A stretch of 64,000 bases of DNA from Caldatribacterium sp051549785 (GCF_051549785.1 NZ_CP189974.1:930001-994000); one strand, 5' to 3'. Positions 33,409-41,936 are shown, numbered from the stretch's first letter. Numbers and translations: made by a program. The notes: generated by a model from the letters alone, not told the origin.

Positions 33409-33436
33409 TTGTTTTTTTGCCAGCTTTCAGTATAAT
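33409..33436 (+). promoter_or_regulatory. Promoter of tRNA-Met/tilS
   Basis: TTGTTT at 33409-33414, a 16-base spacer and TATAAT at 33431-33436. The mature tRNA starts at 33448. Confidence 0.65.
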
Positions 33437-33447
33437 GGAAAAGGGGT

Positions 33448-33523
33448 GGCGGTGTAGCTCAGTTGGTCAGAGCATCCGGCTCATACCCGGAGCGCCGGGG
33501 TTCGAATCCCTGCACCGCCACCA
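33448..33523 (+). tRNA. tRNA-Met (CAT), elongator type
   Basis: An acceptor GGCGGTG/CACCGCC, a D arm GCTC/GAGC, an anticodon stem TCCGG/CCGGA around CTCATAC (CAT), a T arm with TTCGAAT, discriminator A and encoded CCA, 76 bases. The G1-C72 pair and the lack of three G-C pairs in the anticodon stem exclude an initiator. It resembles the Bacillus elongator Met more than Ile2 (also CAT), though Ile2 cannot be fully excluded by eye. Confidence 0.9.
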
Positions 33524-33543
33524 GATTGTGCAGGTTTTGCACG

Positions 33544-34911
33544 GTGCAGGCACTGGAACGGAAGGTCTACGAGTTCATCAGGGAGCATTCCCTCTTTGCC
33601 CCCCGCGACGTGGTGCTTGTCGCCTTCTCTGGAGGACCGGATTCCACCGCCCTTGCCGAAATACTGATTCGCCTCAGGTCGCTCCTTGGTATCGAGCTTT
33701 TGCTCCTCCACCTCAACCACAGGCTTCGCAAAGAAGAGTCCGACCGTGATGAGGCTCACTGTGTGCGGTGGGCAGAGGAGCGGGGGCTTCCCATTATCGT
33801 GGAACGAAGAGATGTGGAGGCGTTCTGCCGCTTAGAGCGGCTTTCCATTGAGGAGGCGGCGCGACGCATCAGGTACGGGGTTTTCGAAACGTGCCGGGTG
33901 GTTCACGGGGCTTCCTGCGTAGCTCTGGGGCATACCCTTGATGACCAGGCGGAGACGGTTTTCATGAACATCGTCCGGGGTACCGGCCTTCCGGGCCTTT
34001 GCGGCATGCGGCCAAAGGAAGGCGTCTATGTGCGGCCGCTCCTTGGGGTACGGCGCCGTGAGATCCGGGAGTTCCTTGAGAGGGAGGGCATCTCTTTCGT
34101 TGAGGACAGTTCCAACCTCGACCTGCGTTTCCTCCGCAACCGGATTCGCCATTGTGTTTTTCCCCTGCTTGAGGAAATCAACCCTCGCATTGTGGAGGCG
34201 CTGGCCCGCCTTTCCCTGAACGCCCAGGAGGCTCTGGCTTTGCGGGAGGAAAAGAGTCTCCCCCTTGTCCGGGGACACGAGGGAGGAGGCATACCCCTTG
34301 ATGCTGTGCTCCTTGTTCCTCCCTCGGAGCGGTCCTGGCTTGTGCGGCAGTTCCTTCGGGAGGTTCGCGGAACCCTTTGGGACGTTACCCGGGGCCAGAT
34401 TGCAGACATCCTTCGTCTTGTGGAGAAGCGGCAGGGCGAGGTTGTCCTCCCAGGGAAGGTTCGGGTTTTTGTGCAGGGAGGGTATCTCTGGGCGTCTTCT
34501 TCCCCTCTCCCCCTTGTCGATATGCCCTCGTGGAGTTTTCCCCTCCATTTCCCTGGAGTGCACACCTTTCCCGACCTTGGGGTTGTCCTTGAGGGTCGTT
34601 TTGCCCCGTTTTCTGGAGAGGTTCATGGTACGGTCTGGCGCGAGGCTCTGGACTACGGGCAGTGTGTTCTTCCTCTGGTGCTCCGGAATTTCCGCGAGGG
34701 GGACCGCATGCAGTGGAGGGGGAAGGAACGGAAGCTCAAGGAACTTTTCGAGGAGTGGGGGATTATTCGGGAGTGGAGGCGACTTCTCCCTCTCCTTTGT
34801 GACCAGGAGAAGGTGCTCTGGATTCCTGGTCTAGCCCTTGACGAACGGGTGAGAGTTCAGGAAAATAGCAAGAGTATTCTCCATGTGGAGCTGCGGCGGT
34901 GTAAGGGGTGA
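33544..34911 (+). CDS. tilS: tRNA(Ile)-lysidine synthetase
   Basis: TilS converts C34 of the CAU-anticodon tRNA-Ile2 to lysidine, so that it reads AUA. The 455-residue enzyme has the N-terminal PP-loop ATPase domain with FSGGPDSTAL, LHLNHRLRKEESDRDE, LGHTLDDQAETVFMNIVRG and the C-terminal TilS_C part (about 370-450, LRNFREGDRMQWRG). I place the start at GTG 33544. The frame runs back through the tRNA, but that part cannot be coding. It lies 20 bases after the tRNA and is likely processed from the same primary transcript. Confidence 0.9.
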   Translation: MQALERKVYEFIREHSLFAPRDVVLVAFSGGPDSTALAEILIRLRSLLGIELLLLHLNHRLRKEESDRDEAHCVRWAEERGLPIIVERRDVEAFCRLERLSIEEAARRIRYGVFETCRVVHGASCVALGHTLDDQAETVFMNIVRGTGLPGLCGMRPKEGVYVRPLLGVRRREIREFLEREGISFVEDSSNLDLRFLRNRIRHCVFPLLEEINPRIVEALARLSLNAQEALALREEKSLPLVRGHEGGGIPLDAVLLVPPSERSWLVRQFLREVRGTLWDVTRGQIADILRLVEKRQGEVVLPGKVRVFVQGGYLWASSSPLPLVDMPSWSFPLHFPGVHTFPDLGVVLEGRFAPFSGEVHGTVWREALDYGQCVLPLVLRNFREGDRMQWRGKERKLKELFEEWGIIREWRRLLPLLCDQEKVLWIPGLALDERVRVQENSKSILHVELRRCKG

Positions 34912-34915
34912 AACG

Positions 34916-35488
34916 GTGGAGGACTTCATCGAACGGGTTCTCATCACCGAAGAGGAAATTCGGCAGAGGGTTCGGGAACTCGGAGAGGCCATAAGCAGGG
35001 ACTATGCGGGGAAGGAACTGAGGGTTGTCGGGGTGCTTCGGGGAGCGTTCATCTTCATGGCTGATCTTGTCAGGAATATTCGGGTTCCCCTGAGCGTTGA
35101 TTTTATGTCGATATCAAGTTACGGAGATGAGTGTGAAACAAGCGGCGTGGTACGAATTCTCAAAGACCTGGACAAACCCATCACCGGGCGACATGTCCTC
35201 ATCGTTGAGGACATCGTGGACACAGGACTGACCCTGCGACACCTCAAGGAGGTGCTTGCCACCCGGGGCCCGGCAAGCCTTAAGGTGTGTGCACTTTTGA
35301 GTAAGCCTGAGAGAAGGCTTGTGCAGGATTTGACCATCGATTACCTGGGGTTTGAAATTCCCAACTGCTTCGTCGTGGGGTATGGTCTAGATTACGCAGA
35401 ACGGTACCGGAATTATCCCTTTATCTTTGTCCTGAAGCCCGACTACTATCACGATGCCCAGAGGGAAGGAAAGGGTCAGTGCGGATGA
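34916..35488 (+). CDS. hpt: Hypoxanthine phosphoribosyltransferase
   Basis: Hpt salvages hypoxanthine (and often guanine) with PRPP. The 190-residue enzyme has the PRPP-binding loop VLIVEDIVDTGLTL, the upstream VGVLRGAFIFMADL, the flexible loop with SSYG, and DYLGFEIPNCFVVGYGLDYAERYRN near the end. GTG 34916 was chosen, with AGGGGTG 6 bases upstream. It sits between tilS and ftsH, the order conserved in many Gram-positives. Confidence 0.94.
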   Translation: MEDFIERVLITEEEIRQRVRELGEAISRDYAGKELRVVGVLRGAFIFMADLVRNIRVPLSVDFMSISSYGDECETSGVVRILKDLDKPITGRHVLIVEDIVDTGLTLRHLKEVLATRGPASLKVCALLSKPERRLVQDLTIDYLGFEIPNCFVVGYGLDYAERYRNYPFIFVLKPDYYHDAQREGKGQCG

Positions 35489-37380
35489 ACAACATTCCTG
35501 GTGGGAGGTTTTACCGAAACTTAGGATTCTACCTCCTCTTCCTCATCATCGTGATTTCCCTGGCTACCTCGCTCATGCAGCGCGAGGCCCCGCCACAGGT
35601 ACTGACCTACAGTCAGTTCCTTGACGCGGTGCAGCGAGGGGCCGTCCGCCGGGTAGTCATTGCCGACCGGAATATCAGCGGGCAAATGTTTGACGGAACT
35701 CGTTTCACCACCTATGCTCCTGAAGACCCTGAGCTCATCCGGATTCTTCGGAATCAGAACGTTGAGATTGAGGCGCGCCCCCCTGTTGAGCCGTCCTGGT
35801 GGACGAGGGTTCTGAGCTCGCTCTTTCCCACGATTTTGCTCATCGTGGTGTGGATTTTCCTCCTGCAGCAGATTCAGGGAGGGAGTAAAGTGACGTCTTT
35901 TGTGAAGAGCCGGGCCAAGCTCGTGGACCCGGAGAAGGTCAGGGTCACCTTTGACGACGTTGCCGGTATTGATGAGGTGAAGGAAGAGCTGAAGGAAGTC
36001 GTGGATTTTCTGAAGAACCCCCGGAAGTTCCAGAGAATCGGTGCCCGAATCCCCCGGGGTGTGCTGCTCTATGGTCCTCCGGGCACGGGGAAGACCCTCC
36101 TTGCCAAGGCCATTGCCGGGGAGGCAGGGGTACCCTTCTTCAGCATCAGCGGCTCGGACTTTGTGGAGATGTTCGTGGGAGTTGGGGCAGCACGGGTTCG
36201 GGACCTTTTCGCTAACGCCAAGAGGAACGCTCCCTGCATCGTCTTTGTCGACGAGCTCGATGCTGTGGGACGGCACCGGGGAGCAGGACTTGGAGGAGGG
36301 CATGATGAGCGGGAGCAAACGCTCAACCAGCTCCTTGTGGAGATGGACGGCTTTGACCCCAACCAGGGTGTGATCCTCATTGCTGCCACGAACCGTCCCG
36401 ATATCCTTGATCCCGCCCTCTTGCGTCCGGGGCGGTTTGACCGGCGCATTGCTGTCCCTCAACCGGACGTCAGGGGACGGGAGGCCATTCTCAGGGTGCA
36501 CGTTCGGGGGAAACCCCTGGGGAAAGATGTCGACCTTGAGGTTCTGGCGCGTCGCACGCCTGGCTTTGTCGGGGCGGATCTCGCTAATCTCGTGAACGAA
36601 GCGGCCATTCTTGCGGCCCGCAAGGGGAAGGATGTCATCGAGATGGAGGATTTCGAGGAGGCTATTGACAAGGTCATTGCCGGACCCGAGCGGAAACACA
36701 TCATCATCAGCGAGCGGGAAAAGCGTATCATCGCGTACCACGAAGCAGGGCATGCTCTTGTGGCGAAGGTCCTGCCAAACAGCGACCCAATCCACAAGAT
36801 TTCCATCATCCCCCGGGGGGGTGTTGCCCTGGGATACACGTTGCAGCTCCCTGCGGAGGACCGGTACCTCCTCACCAAGCAGGAACTCATGGCGCGCCTT
36901 TCCATTCTCCTCGGAGGACGGGTAGCGGAGGAAGTGGTTTTCAAGGATGTGACGACTGGTGCCCATGACGACCTCAAGAAGGCTACGGAAATCGCCCGGG
37001 AGATGGTCTGCGAGTACGGCATGAGCGAGCTCCTTGGCCCTCTGACCCTCGGCAGAAAGCACAAGGAGGTTTTCTTAGGGCGTGACATTGCCGAAGACCG
37101 GAACTACAGCGAGGAAATCGCCTATGCCATCGATAGGGAAGTCCGGGCCCTCATTGATCAGGCGTACGAGCGGGCAAAGGACATCATTGTCCGGTACCGG
37201 GAGAAGCTCGACGCGCTGGCGAAAGAGCTGATGGAAAAAGAGGTCCTGGGGCGGGAAGACATTGAGCGGATTCTGGACATCCCCCAGGACGAAAGTCCTT
37301 CCAAAGGAGGAGAAAAGGTCCATGAAAGCGAACACGCTGCGTATTGGTCTGACCGGAGTAGCCAGCATGGTGGTGAATGA
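35485..37380 (+). CDS. ftsH: ATP-dependent zinc metalloprotease FtsH
   Basis: FtsH is a membrane-anchored hexameric AAA+ protease for quality control of membrane and short-lived proteins. The 631-residue chain has two N-terminal helices (FYLLFLIIVISLATSLM and FPTILLIVVWIFLLQ), Walker A GPPGTGKT, Walker B CIVFVDELDAVG, the second region of homology (TNRPDILDPALLRPGRFDR), and the zinc site HEAGH with the distal Asp region (TTGAHDDLKKAT). ATG 35485 is 9 bases past AAAGGG. Its last 59 bases overlap the next gene in another frame, and the C-terminal tail has weak FtsH character. Confidence 0.95.
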   Translation: MNNIPGGRFYRNLGFYLLFLIIVISLATSLMQREAPPQVLTYSQFLDAVQRGAVRRVVIADRNISGQMFDGTRFTTYAPEDPELIRILRNQNVEIEARPPVEPSWWTRVLSSLFPTILLIVVWIFLLQQIQGGSKVTSFVKSRAKLVDPEKVRVTFDDVAGIDEVKEELKEVVDFLKNPRKFQRIGARIPRGVLLYGPPGTGKTLLAKAIAGEAGVPFFSISGSDFVEMFVGVGAARVRDLFANAKRNAPCIVFVDELDAVGRHRGAGLGGGHDEREQTLNQLLVEMDGFDPNQGVILIAATNRPDILDPALLRPGRFDRRIAVPQPDVRGREAILRVHVRGKPLGKDVDLEVLARRTPGFVGADLANLVNEAAILAARKGKDVIEMEDFEEAIDKVIAGPERKHIIISEREKRIIAYHEAGHALVAKVLPNSDPIHKISIIPRGGVALGYTLQLPAEDRYLLTKQELMARLSILLGGRVAEEVVFKDVTTGAHDDLKKATEIAREMVCEYGMSELLGPLTLGRKHKEVFLGRDIAEDRNYSEEIAYAIDREVRALIDQAYERAKDIIVRYREKLDALAKELMEKEVLGREDIERILDIPQDESPSKGGEKVHESEHAAYWSDRSSQHGGE

Positions 37381-37747
37381 GGAGACCACGGCAGACCGCT
37401 TTGACCCCGATATGGTGCCTGCTTTCGCAACCCCTATGCTTGTGTCGCTCATGGACAATGCTGCTTGCGAGGCGGTCAAGCATCACCTTCCCGAAGGATA
37501 CGTCAGCGTGGGAACAAGAATCAGTATCTCCCATATCGCGGCAACCCCAAGGGGGATGAAGGTCACCGCCCGGGCCACCCTTGTGGAGATTTACCGGAAC
37601 CGTCTCGTTTTTGAAGCCGAGGCCTTTGACGAGGTTGAGAAGATAGGGGAGGGGCGCCTGGAACGATTTGTGGTGAACAGGGAATGGTTCATGAAGCGCC
37701 TTGAGGCCAAGGCTGAAGTGAAGAAGCGAGGTCTGGTGGAGCGATGA
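37322..37747 (+). CDS. Hotdog-fold thioesterase, FlK-like
   Basis: This 141-residue protein is of the fluoroacetyl-CoA-thioesterase-like family. It has the block FATPMLVSLMDNAACEAVKHHLPEGYVSVGTRISISHIAATPRGMKVTARATL, the usual core of these hotdog enzymes, which hydrolyse small acyl-CoA esters. The substrate cannot be read from sequence. ATG 37322 has AAAGGAGG about 11 bases upstream. It starts inside ftsH and ends inside the KtrA-like gene. Confidence 0.85.
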   Translation: MKANTLRIGLTGVASMVVNEETTADRFDPDMVPAFATPMLVSLMDNAACEAVKHHLPEGYVSVGTRISISHIAATPRGMKVTARATLVEIYRNRLVFEAEAFDEVEKIGEGRLERFVVNREWFMKRLEAKAEVKKRGLVER

Positions 37748-38427
37748 GACAGTTTGCCGTTTTTGGGCTGGGTATTTTTGGGAGTAGCATCGCCATCGCC
37801 CTGTACCAGCAGGGATTCACGGTTCTTGGAGTGGACATTGAGGAGGACCCGGTGAAGGAGATGGCGGGAAAAATCACCGAGGTGGTTCAGGCCGATACCA
37901 CCGACGAGAAGGTACTCGAGGCCCTGGGGGTGAAGAACTTCGATGTGGCCATCGTGAGCATTGGGAACGACATCCAGTCGAGTGTTCTCACCACCCTTGC
38001 GGTGAAGGAGCTCGGGGTTCCCTTCATCGTCGCCAGAGCAATCAATGAAATGCACGGGAAGATTCTGGAGAAGATCGGGGCGGATCGGGTGATTTTCCCC
38101 GAGCGGGATATGGCCCTGAGGGTGGCAAAAACCCTGGCTTTCCCTAACGCCATACGGACGGAAGAACTCTTCCCGGGGTACAACATTGTGGAGGTGAGGC
38201 TTCCTGTACTCCTCCATGGAGTCTCTCTTGGGAAGGCTCAACTACGGAATCGCTACGGTATCACCGTTCTGGCCATCAGGAGGGAGAACGAGTACCGGGT
38301 TTCGCCCTCGGCCGATGAGGTTTTGCTTAAGGGGGATATCATCTACGTTCTGGGGAATGAGCAGCAGTTGCGGAGGTTTTTCAAGGAAATGGTAGAAAGC
38401 CGCAATGGAAAGGTTGTGGAGGTATGA
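37744..38427 (+). CDS. KtrA/TrkA-family potassium channel regulator
   Basis: This is an RCK-domain gating ring protein for a Ktr or Trk potassium uptake system, 227 residues. The N-terminal Rossmann motif is FAVFGLGIFGSSIA with VDIEED as the acidic end of beta 2, which binds ADP/ATP or NAD(H). The TrkA_C domain occupies about 135-215 (LPVLLHGVSLGKAQLRNRYGITVLAI). No KtrB/TrkH membrane subunit is in the window. It overlaps both neighbours by 4 bases, so it belongs to the tilS-ftsH transcription unit. Confidence 0.87.
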   Translation: MRQFAVFGLGIFGSSIAIALYQQGFTVLGVDIEEDPVKEMAGKITEVVQADTTDEKVLEALGVKNFDVAIVSIGNDIQSSVLTTLAVKELGVPFIVARAINEMHGKILEKIGADRVIFPERDMALRVAKTLAFPNAIRTEELFPGYNIVEVRLPVLLHGVSLGKAQLRNRYGITVLAIRRENEYRVSPSADEVLLKGDIIYVLGNEQQLRRFFKEMVESRNGKVVEV

Positions 38428-39281
38428 GGGCACAGCTTGAGTGCTTTACCTGCAACATCCGTCAGGCCCAGGAAGCCGCAGAAATCGCCGGGGCTTCCTT
38501 TGACCTTCTCTGGAAGATTTCCCAGAAGGTCTGTGCGCTCTACGCCCAGGCGGATCCCTGCTGGACGCCCGCGTACATGACCACCTTGGCGCATCAGATC
38601 GCCAAGGAGGCCACAGGAGTCGAGGACATTTACTACCGTTTCAAGCGGCACTACAACCGCATGGCCCTTGAGCTTTATGGAAGGCTTAAGGAGTTCGTGG
38701 CCTCTGGGGAAAATCGCCTCGAACGGGCGGTTCTTGTGGCCATTGCGGGGAACATCATCGACCTTGGAGTGTACCGGGAGGTGGATGTGGAGAGCATTCT
38801 CGCCCAGGTGACCTCTGCCCAGTGGGGGAGGTATGATTTCCCTGCTTTTGCCGCTGACCTTTCCCGGGCGCGGACCATCGTCTACGTTGGGGATAACGCG
38901 GGGGAAATCGTTTTTGACCGGATTCTCGTGGAAGAAATACGGAATCTGGGGGAGAAAGAGATGTTCTTCGTCGTCAAGGGAGGTCCCATCTCGAACGATG
39001 CCCTTCTTGAGGATGCCCGTGAAGCCGGTCTTGAGGGGTTGGTGCATGTACTCACCACGGGCCAGGCCGAAACAGGCATCGACCTCTCACGGGCACCCCT
39101 TGAGCTTCAGGAGGTCTGGAAGAGGGCTGACCTCATTATCTCCAAAGGGCAGGGGAACTTTGAAACCCTGAGCGGTCGGGGGGAGAACATCTACTTCCTC
39201 CTCAAGGCGAAGTGTGTTCCTGTGGCGCGGGAGTTTGGTGTTCCCCAGGGTGCGCTGATTCTCAAGCGAAATCTCGGATGA
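38424..39281 (+). CDS. DUF89/ARMT1-like metal-dependent phosphatase
   Basis: This 285-residue protein is of the DUF89 family, some members of which are damage-control phosphatases. The N-terminal CFTCNIRQAQEAAEIAG keeps the paired cysteines of the small bacterial/archaeal subfamily. The catalytic region has NIIDLG, YVGDNAGEIVFDRILVEEI with the metal Asp and Asn, VVKGGPISNDALLEDA, and ISKGQGNFETLSG. The natural substrate, possibly an over-phosphorylated or damaged sugar, is unknown. It overlaps the KtrA-like gene by 4 bases. Confidence 0.85.
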   Translation: MRAQLECFTCNIRQAQEAAEIAGASFDLLWKISQKVCALYAQADPCWTPAYMTTLAHQIAKEATGVEDIYYRFKRHYNRMALELYGRLKEFVASGENRLERAVLVAIAGNIIDLGVYREVDVESILAQVTSAQWGRYDFPAFAADLSRARTIVYVGDNAGEIVFDRILVEEIRNLGEKEMFFVVKGGPISNDALLEDAREAGLEGLVHVLTTGQAETGIDLSRAPLELQEVWKRADLIISKGQGNFETLSGRGENIYFLLKAKCVPVAREFGVPQGALILKRNLG

Positions 39282-39285
39282 GGCC

Positions 39286-39720
39286 ATGGAGAAGGTTCTG
39301 GTTCGCTCAAGTGGTGGAGTGGTGGTGCGGAGGGAGGGCTCTTCTTTCACAGTGCTCCTCATAAGGAAGCGAGGTTCTCCCTTCTGGACGCTTCCCAAAG
39401 GGCATCTTGAGGAGGGAGAAAGCGAGGAAGCTGCAGCACTGCGGGAGGTTGCGGAAGAAACGGGGTGTGTTCCCCGCCTGGGCCCAAGGATTGGAGAGAT
39501 TGCCTTCACCTATGAGCGTAATGGACGGCTTTTTGAAGAACACGCCGCCTTCTACCTCATGGAGGCGGTTACCCAGAGTTTCCTTCCTCCGCAGGAGGAG
39601 GTTGAGGAGGTTCGGTGGGTTGACCTCGCTCAGGCGCCAGGCTTACTCCACTATGAGAATGAGCGGGACATCCTGAAGAGAGCTCAGGAGTACCTTGAAG
39701 CCCAGAAGGCAAATTTTTAG
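39286..39720 (+). CDS. NUDIX hydrolase
   Basis: This is a 144-residue pyrophosphohydrolase. The Nudix box GHLEEGESEEAAALREVAEETGC (GX5EX7REUXEEXGU) is intact, preceded by SGGVVVRREG and WTLPKGHL, which suggest the Ap4A/diadenosine polyphosphate or nucleotide-sugar subgroup. I cannot fix the substrate. ATG 39286 is 4 bases past the DUF89 stop. It is the last gene of this run before the spoVS promoter. Confidence 0.88.
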   Translation: MEKVLVRSSGGVVVRREGSSFTVLLIRKRGSPFWTLPKGHLEEGESEEAAALREVAEETGCVPRLGPRIGEIAFTYERNGRLFEEHAAFYLMEAVTQSFLPPQEEVEEVRWVDLAQAPGLLHYENERDILKRAQEYLEAQKANF

Positions 39721-39738
39721 GGAATTTTCTCCCCGACC

Positions 39739-39768
39739 GTGACAAAACCCTTGACAGTGCGCTAAAAT
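39739..39768 (+). promoter_or_regulatory. Putative promoter of spoVS
   Basis: GTGACA at 39739-39744, an 18-base spacer and TAAAAT at 39763-39768. A perfect TTGACA at 39751 has no -10 at the right distance. The leader is about 85 bases. Confidence 0.45.
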
Positions 39769-39858
39769 ACTGACAAAAGGGGAAAGCCTTGTTGAGCCCT
39801 GGGAAGAGGAACGCGGGGCCCTGCGGAAGTCGCGTGGAAGGTGCAAGGAGGTTTCCGG

Positions 39859-40119
39859 GTGGAACTTTTGAAGATTTCGTCCCGAACCAGGCCGGCAGCT
39901 TTAGCCGGGGCGCTGACGGGAGCCATTCGGGAGCATGGGCGGGCAGAAATGCAGGCAGTGGGAGCAGGTGCGGTGAACCAGGCAGTGAAAGCCATCGCCA
40001 TTGCTCGGGGGTACCTTGCTCCAAGTGGTATTGACCTTGTCTGTATCCCGGCTTTCGTGGACGTGAAAATTGGCGATTCGGAGAAAACGGCGATACGCTT
40101 CATTGTGCTTCCGGCTTAG
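39859..40119 (+). CDS. spoVS: Stage V sporulation protein S
   Basis: SpoVS is an Alba-like small protein that affects septation, spore coat/cortex development and other processes in Bacillus. It is widespread in non-sporulating thermophiles too. The 86-residue product is full length and highly conserved (MELLKISSRTRPAALAGALT, AVGAGAVNQAVKAIAIARGYL, IPAFVDVKI). GTG 39859 has AAGGAGG 7 bases upstream. The presence of SpoVS alone does not prove sporulation. Confidence 0.95.
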   Translation: MELLKISSRTRPAALAGALTGAIREHGRAEMQAVGAGAVNQAVKAIAIARGYLAPSGIDLVCIPAFVDVKIGDSEKTAIRFIVLPA

Positions 40120-40152
40120 AATTCATTTTCAGGAAAAGGAGGTTTGGGGAGG

Positions 40153-40440
40153 ATGAACAAGCAGGACTTGGTGGGTACTCTTGCGGAGGAGCTCAAGAAG
40201 GAGGGTCTGAGTATCACCAAAAAGGATACTGCTCGCATCGTGGATACAATGCTTGAGGTTATCCAGAATGCTCTGCGGAAGGGTGAGAAGGTCCAGCTTG
40301 TGGGGTTTGGAACCTTCGGGGTGAAGAAGAGAGCAGGACGCAGGGGGAGAAACCCGCAGACCGGGAAGGAAATTCATATCCCCGAGACGAAAGTGCCTTT
40401 CTTCCGTCCAGGAAAGCTCCTGAAGGAAGTCGTGAAGTGA
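40153..40440 (+). CDS. hup: HU-family DNA-binding protein
   Basis: This nucleoid protein bends DNA as a dimer. The 95-residue chain is typical: MNKQDLVGTLAEELKKEG at the N-terminal helices, GEKVQLVGFGTFGVKKRAGRRGRNPQTGKEI leading to the beta-arm, and the arm-tip proline segment IPETKVPFF with a C-terminal helix. ATG 40153 has AAAGGAGGT upstream. A long terminator hairpin follows the stop by three bases. It is 33 bases after spoVS, so the two are likely cotranscribed. Confidence 0.95.
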   Translation: MNKQDLVGTLAEELKKEGLSITKKDTARIVDTMLEVIQNALRKGEKVQLVGFGTFGVKKRAGRRGRNPQTGKEIHIPETKVPFFRPGKLLKEVVK

Positions 40441-40443
40441 CGG

Positions 40444-40488
40444 CAATCCCCCTACAGGGGAAAAGCCCTTTCCCCTGTGGGGGGATTG
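40444..40488 (+). terminator. Terminator after HU
   Basis: A 20-bp stem with one G-T wobble (arms 40444-40463 and 40469-40488, loop AGCCC). The downstream T content is modest (TGTTCGTGG), but the stem is very stable. Confidence 0.75.
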
Positions 40489-40514
40489 TGTTCGTGGTGT
40501 TTTCCGAGTATACT
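40486..40514 (+). promoter_or_regulatory. Promoter of tRNA-Arg
   Basis: TTGTGT at 40486-40491, a 17-base spacer and TATACT at 40509-40514. The -35 overlaps the HU terminator foot. Confidence 0.6.
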
Positions 40515-40528
40515 CTTGAAATAGAGGT

Positions 40529-40605
40529 GCGCCCGTAGCTCAACAGGATAGAGCGTCGGCCTCCGGAGCCGAAGGTTGTGGGTTCAATTCCCGCCGGGCG
40601 CACCA
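40529..40605 (+). tRNA. tRNA-Arg (CCG)
   Basis: An acceptor GCGCCCG/CGGGCGC, an anticodon stem TCGGC/GCCGA around CTCCGGA (CCG), a T arm with TTCAATT, discriminator A and encoded CCA, 77 bases. It is followed by a T-run at 40607. Confidence 0.95.
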
Positions 40606-40826
40606 GTTTTTTGGGGTTTTCGGCGAGAGGACCTCTCTGTCTCCATCGTACTCCCTCTGCGGGATGCTGCCACCGGGTTTTTCTCAAGAACGAATGAAGT
40701 GGCTTTTGGGTGTGGTCCATGGTACAATTTCCCCAGAGCTTAGGGTCGCTTCAGGGACACCGGGTTTTGAAGGGCGGGAGTACTACGGGTCTTGCTTGGA
40801 AACGGCAGAATCTCCCCGGGGAGACC

Positions 40827-41906
40827 TTGCTGTGGCGCCTGGGGAAGCGTATACTTGCACCGTATTTCCTCGGTTTTCCCCTTGAGGTAGAGGGTGAGTT
40901 GCCCCCTCCGCCTTTTCTGCTTATTGCCAACCACCTCAGTGCTCTCGACCCCTTCCTCATTGACGCCCTTGTTCCGTACCCGATTGTCTGGGTGGCCAAC
41001 CGGCTGATTTTCGAGCACCCCTTTCTCGGTCCCCTGATTCGCGCCGTAAGTGCCATTCCCAAGAGAAAAGCCCTGCCTGACTGCCGCGCGGTCCGGGGTA
41101 TCTTCCGGGTGCTGGAGAGAGGAGGAGTGGTGGGGCTTTTCCCTGAAGGAGGGATTCCCTGGAACGGGGTGAACCGGGGAGTGACTCCGGCAACGGAGAA
41201 ACTCCTTGCCCGGCTCCAGGTTCCGGTGGTTTTTGCCCACATCCAGGGGGCCTGGATACGCAAACCCCTCTGGGCAGACCACTCTCGCAGGGGTCCGGTG
41301 TTCATTCGCTTTACCCTCACTGCCTGCAGCTCTCTCCTATCTTTCTGGCATTCCGAGTGGGAATGGCAGAAACGTCACCGGATCCCCTTTCAGGGGGAAA
41401 GACGGGCTGAGGGCATTGAACGGGTGGTGTTTTTCTGTCCCGCCTGCGGGAAATTCCGCAGCATCGTCGGGAAGGGGAACGAGGTGCTCTGCCTTTCTTG
41501 CCACAGGAGATGGACCATCGATGCGTATGGCTTCATCGATGGGCTCACCCAGGAGGAATTCACCGCAAATCAGGAAAGTCTCCTTGGTGCTCTTTGCGAG
41601 CACACCCCTGAAATCGTGTTCCCAAAGGTCCTCATAACGGAGCGAACCCACCCTGGAGGGGCACTTCGGAGCTTTTCCTTCGGTCCGGTTGTGGTGAATC
41701 GGGAAGGACTGCTTGTCCGGGGAAAATGCTTCCCATTCTCTGAGATTCGCGGTGAGAATACCTTTCTGAAGAAGGTTTTTGAGTACACCTCTGGCAGGCA
41801 CCTCATCCGCCTCCACCTGGAAAAGGACGCTTGCTTACTCCTGAGCCTTGTGCGGTTGCGGAAAGGCAATGTTGTTCAGTGTCCTTCCTCGCCCCCTCTC
41901 CGTTGA
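40827..41906 (+). CDS. PlsC-like acyltransferase with C-terminal zinc ribbon
   Basis: This 359-residue protein has an N-terminal glycerolipid acyltransferase domain (about 20-210), with motif I NHLSALDPF, the FRVLERGGVVGLFPEGG block (motif III, FPEG) and VPVVFAHIQGAW. It then has a zinc ribbon, CPACGKFRSI and CLSCHRRW (near 245-275), and a further ~85-residue domain. PlsC transfers an acyl chain to lysophosphatidate, but a zinc-ribbon tail is not part of standard PlsC. The start is uncertain: TTG 40827 follows GGGGAG. TTG 40767 and ATG 40719 are alternatives, the last one overlapping the -10-like TACAAT at 40723. Confidence 0.72.
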   Translation: MLWRLGKRILAPYFLGFPLEVEGELPPPPFLLIANHLSALDPFLIDALVPYPIVWVANRLIFEHPFLGPLIRAVSAIPKRKALPDCRAVRGIFRVLERGGVVGLFPEGGIPWNGVNRGVTPATEKLLARLQVPVVFAHIQGAWIRKPLWADHSRRGPVFIRFTLTACSSLLSFWHSEWEWQKRHRIPFQGERRAEGIERVVFFCPACGKFRSIVGKGNEVLCLSCHRRWTIDAYGFIDGLTQEEFTANQESLLGALCEHTPEIVFPKVLITERTHPGGALRSFSFGPVVVNREGLLVRGKCFPFSEIRGENTFLKKVFEYTSGRHLIRLHLEKDACLLLSLVRLRKGNVVQCPSSPPLR

Positions 41907-41930
41907 CTTTTCTTCGCTTTGTGTTATAGT
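41903..41930 (+). promoter_or_regulatory. Promoter of the serine T-box operon
   Basis: TTGACT at 41903-41908, a 16-base spacer and TATAGT at 41925-41930. The transcript start is predicted near 41937. Confidence 0.7.
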
Positions 41931-41936
41931 TTCTGT

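Noticed and set aside
35521..37062. Long minus-strand frame opposite ftsH
   Set aside because: It is antisense to a fully conserved FtsH and has no recognisable protein features.
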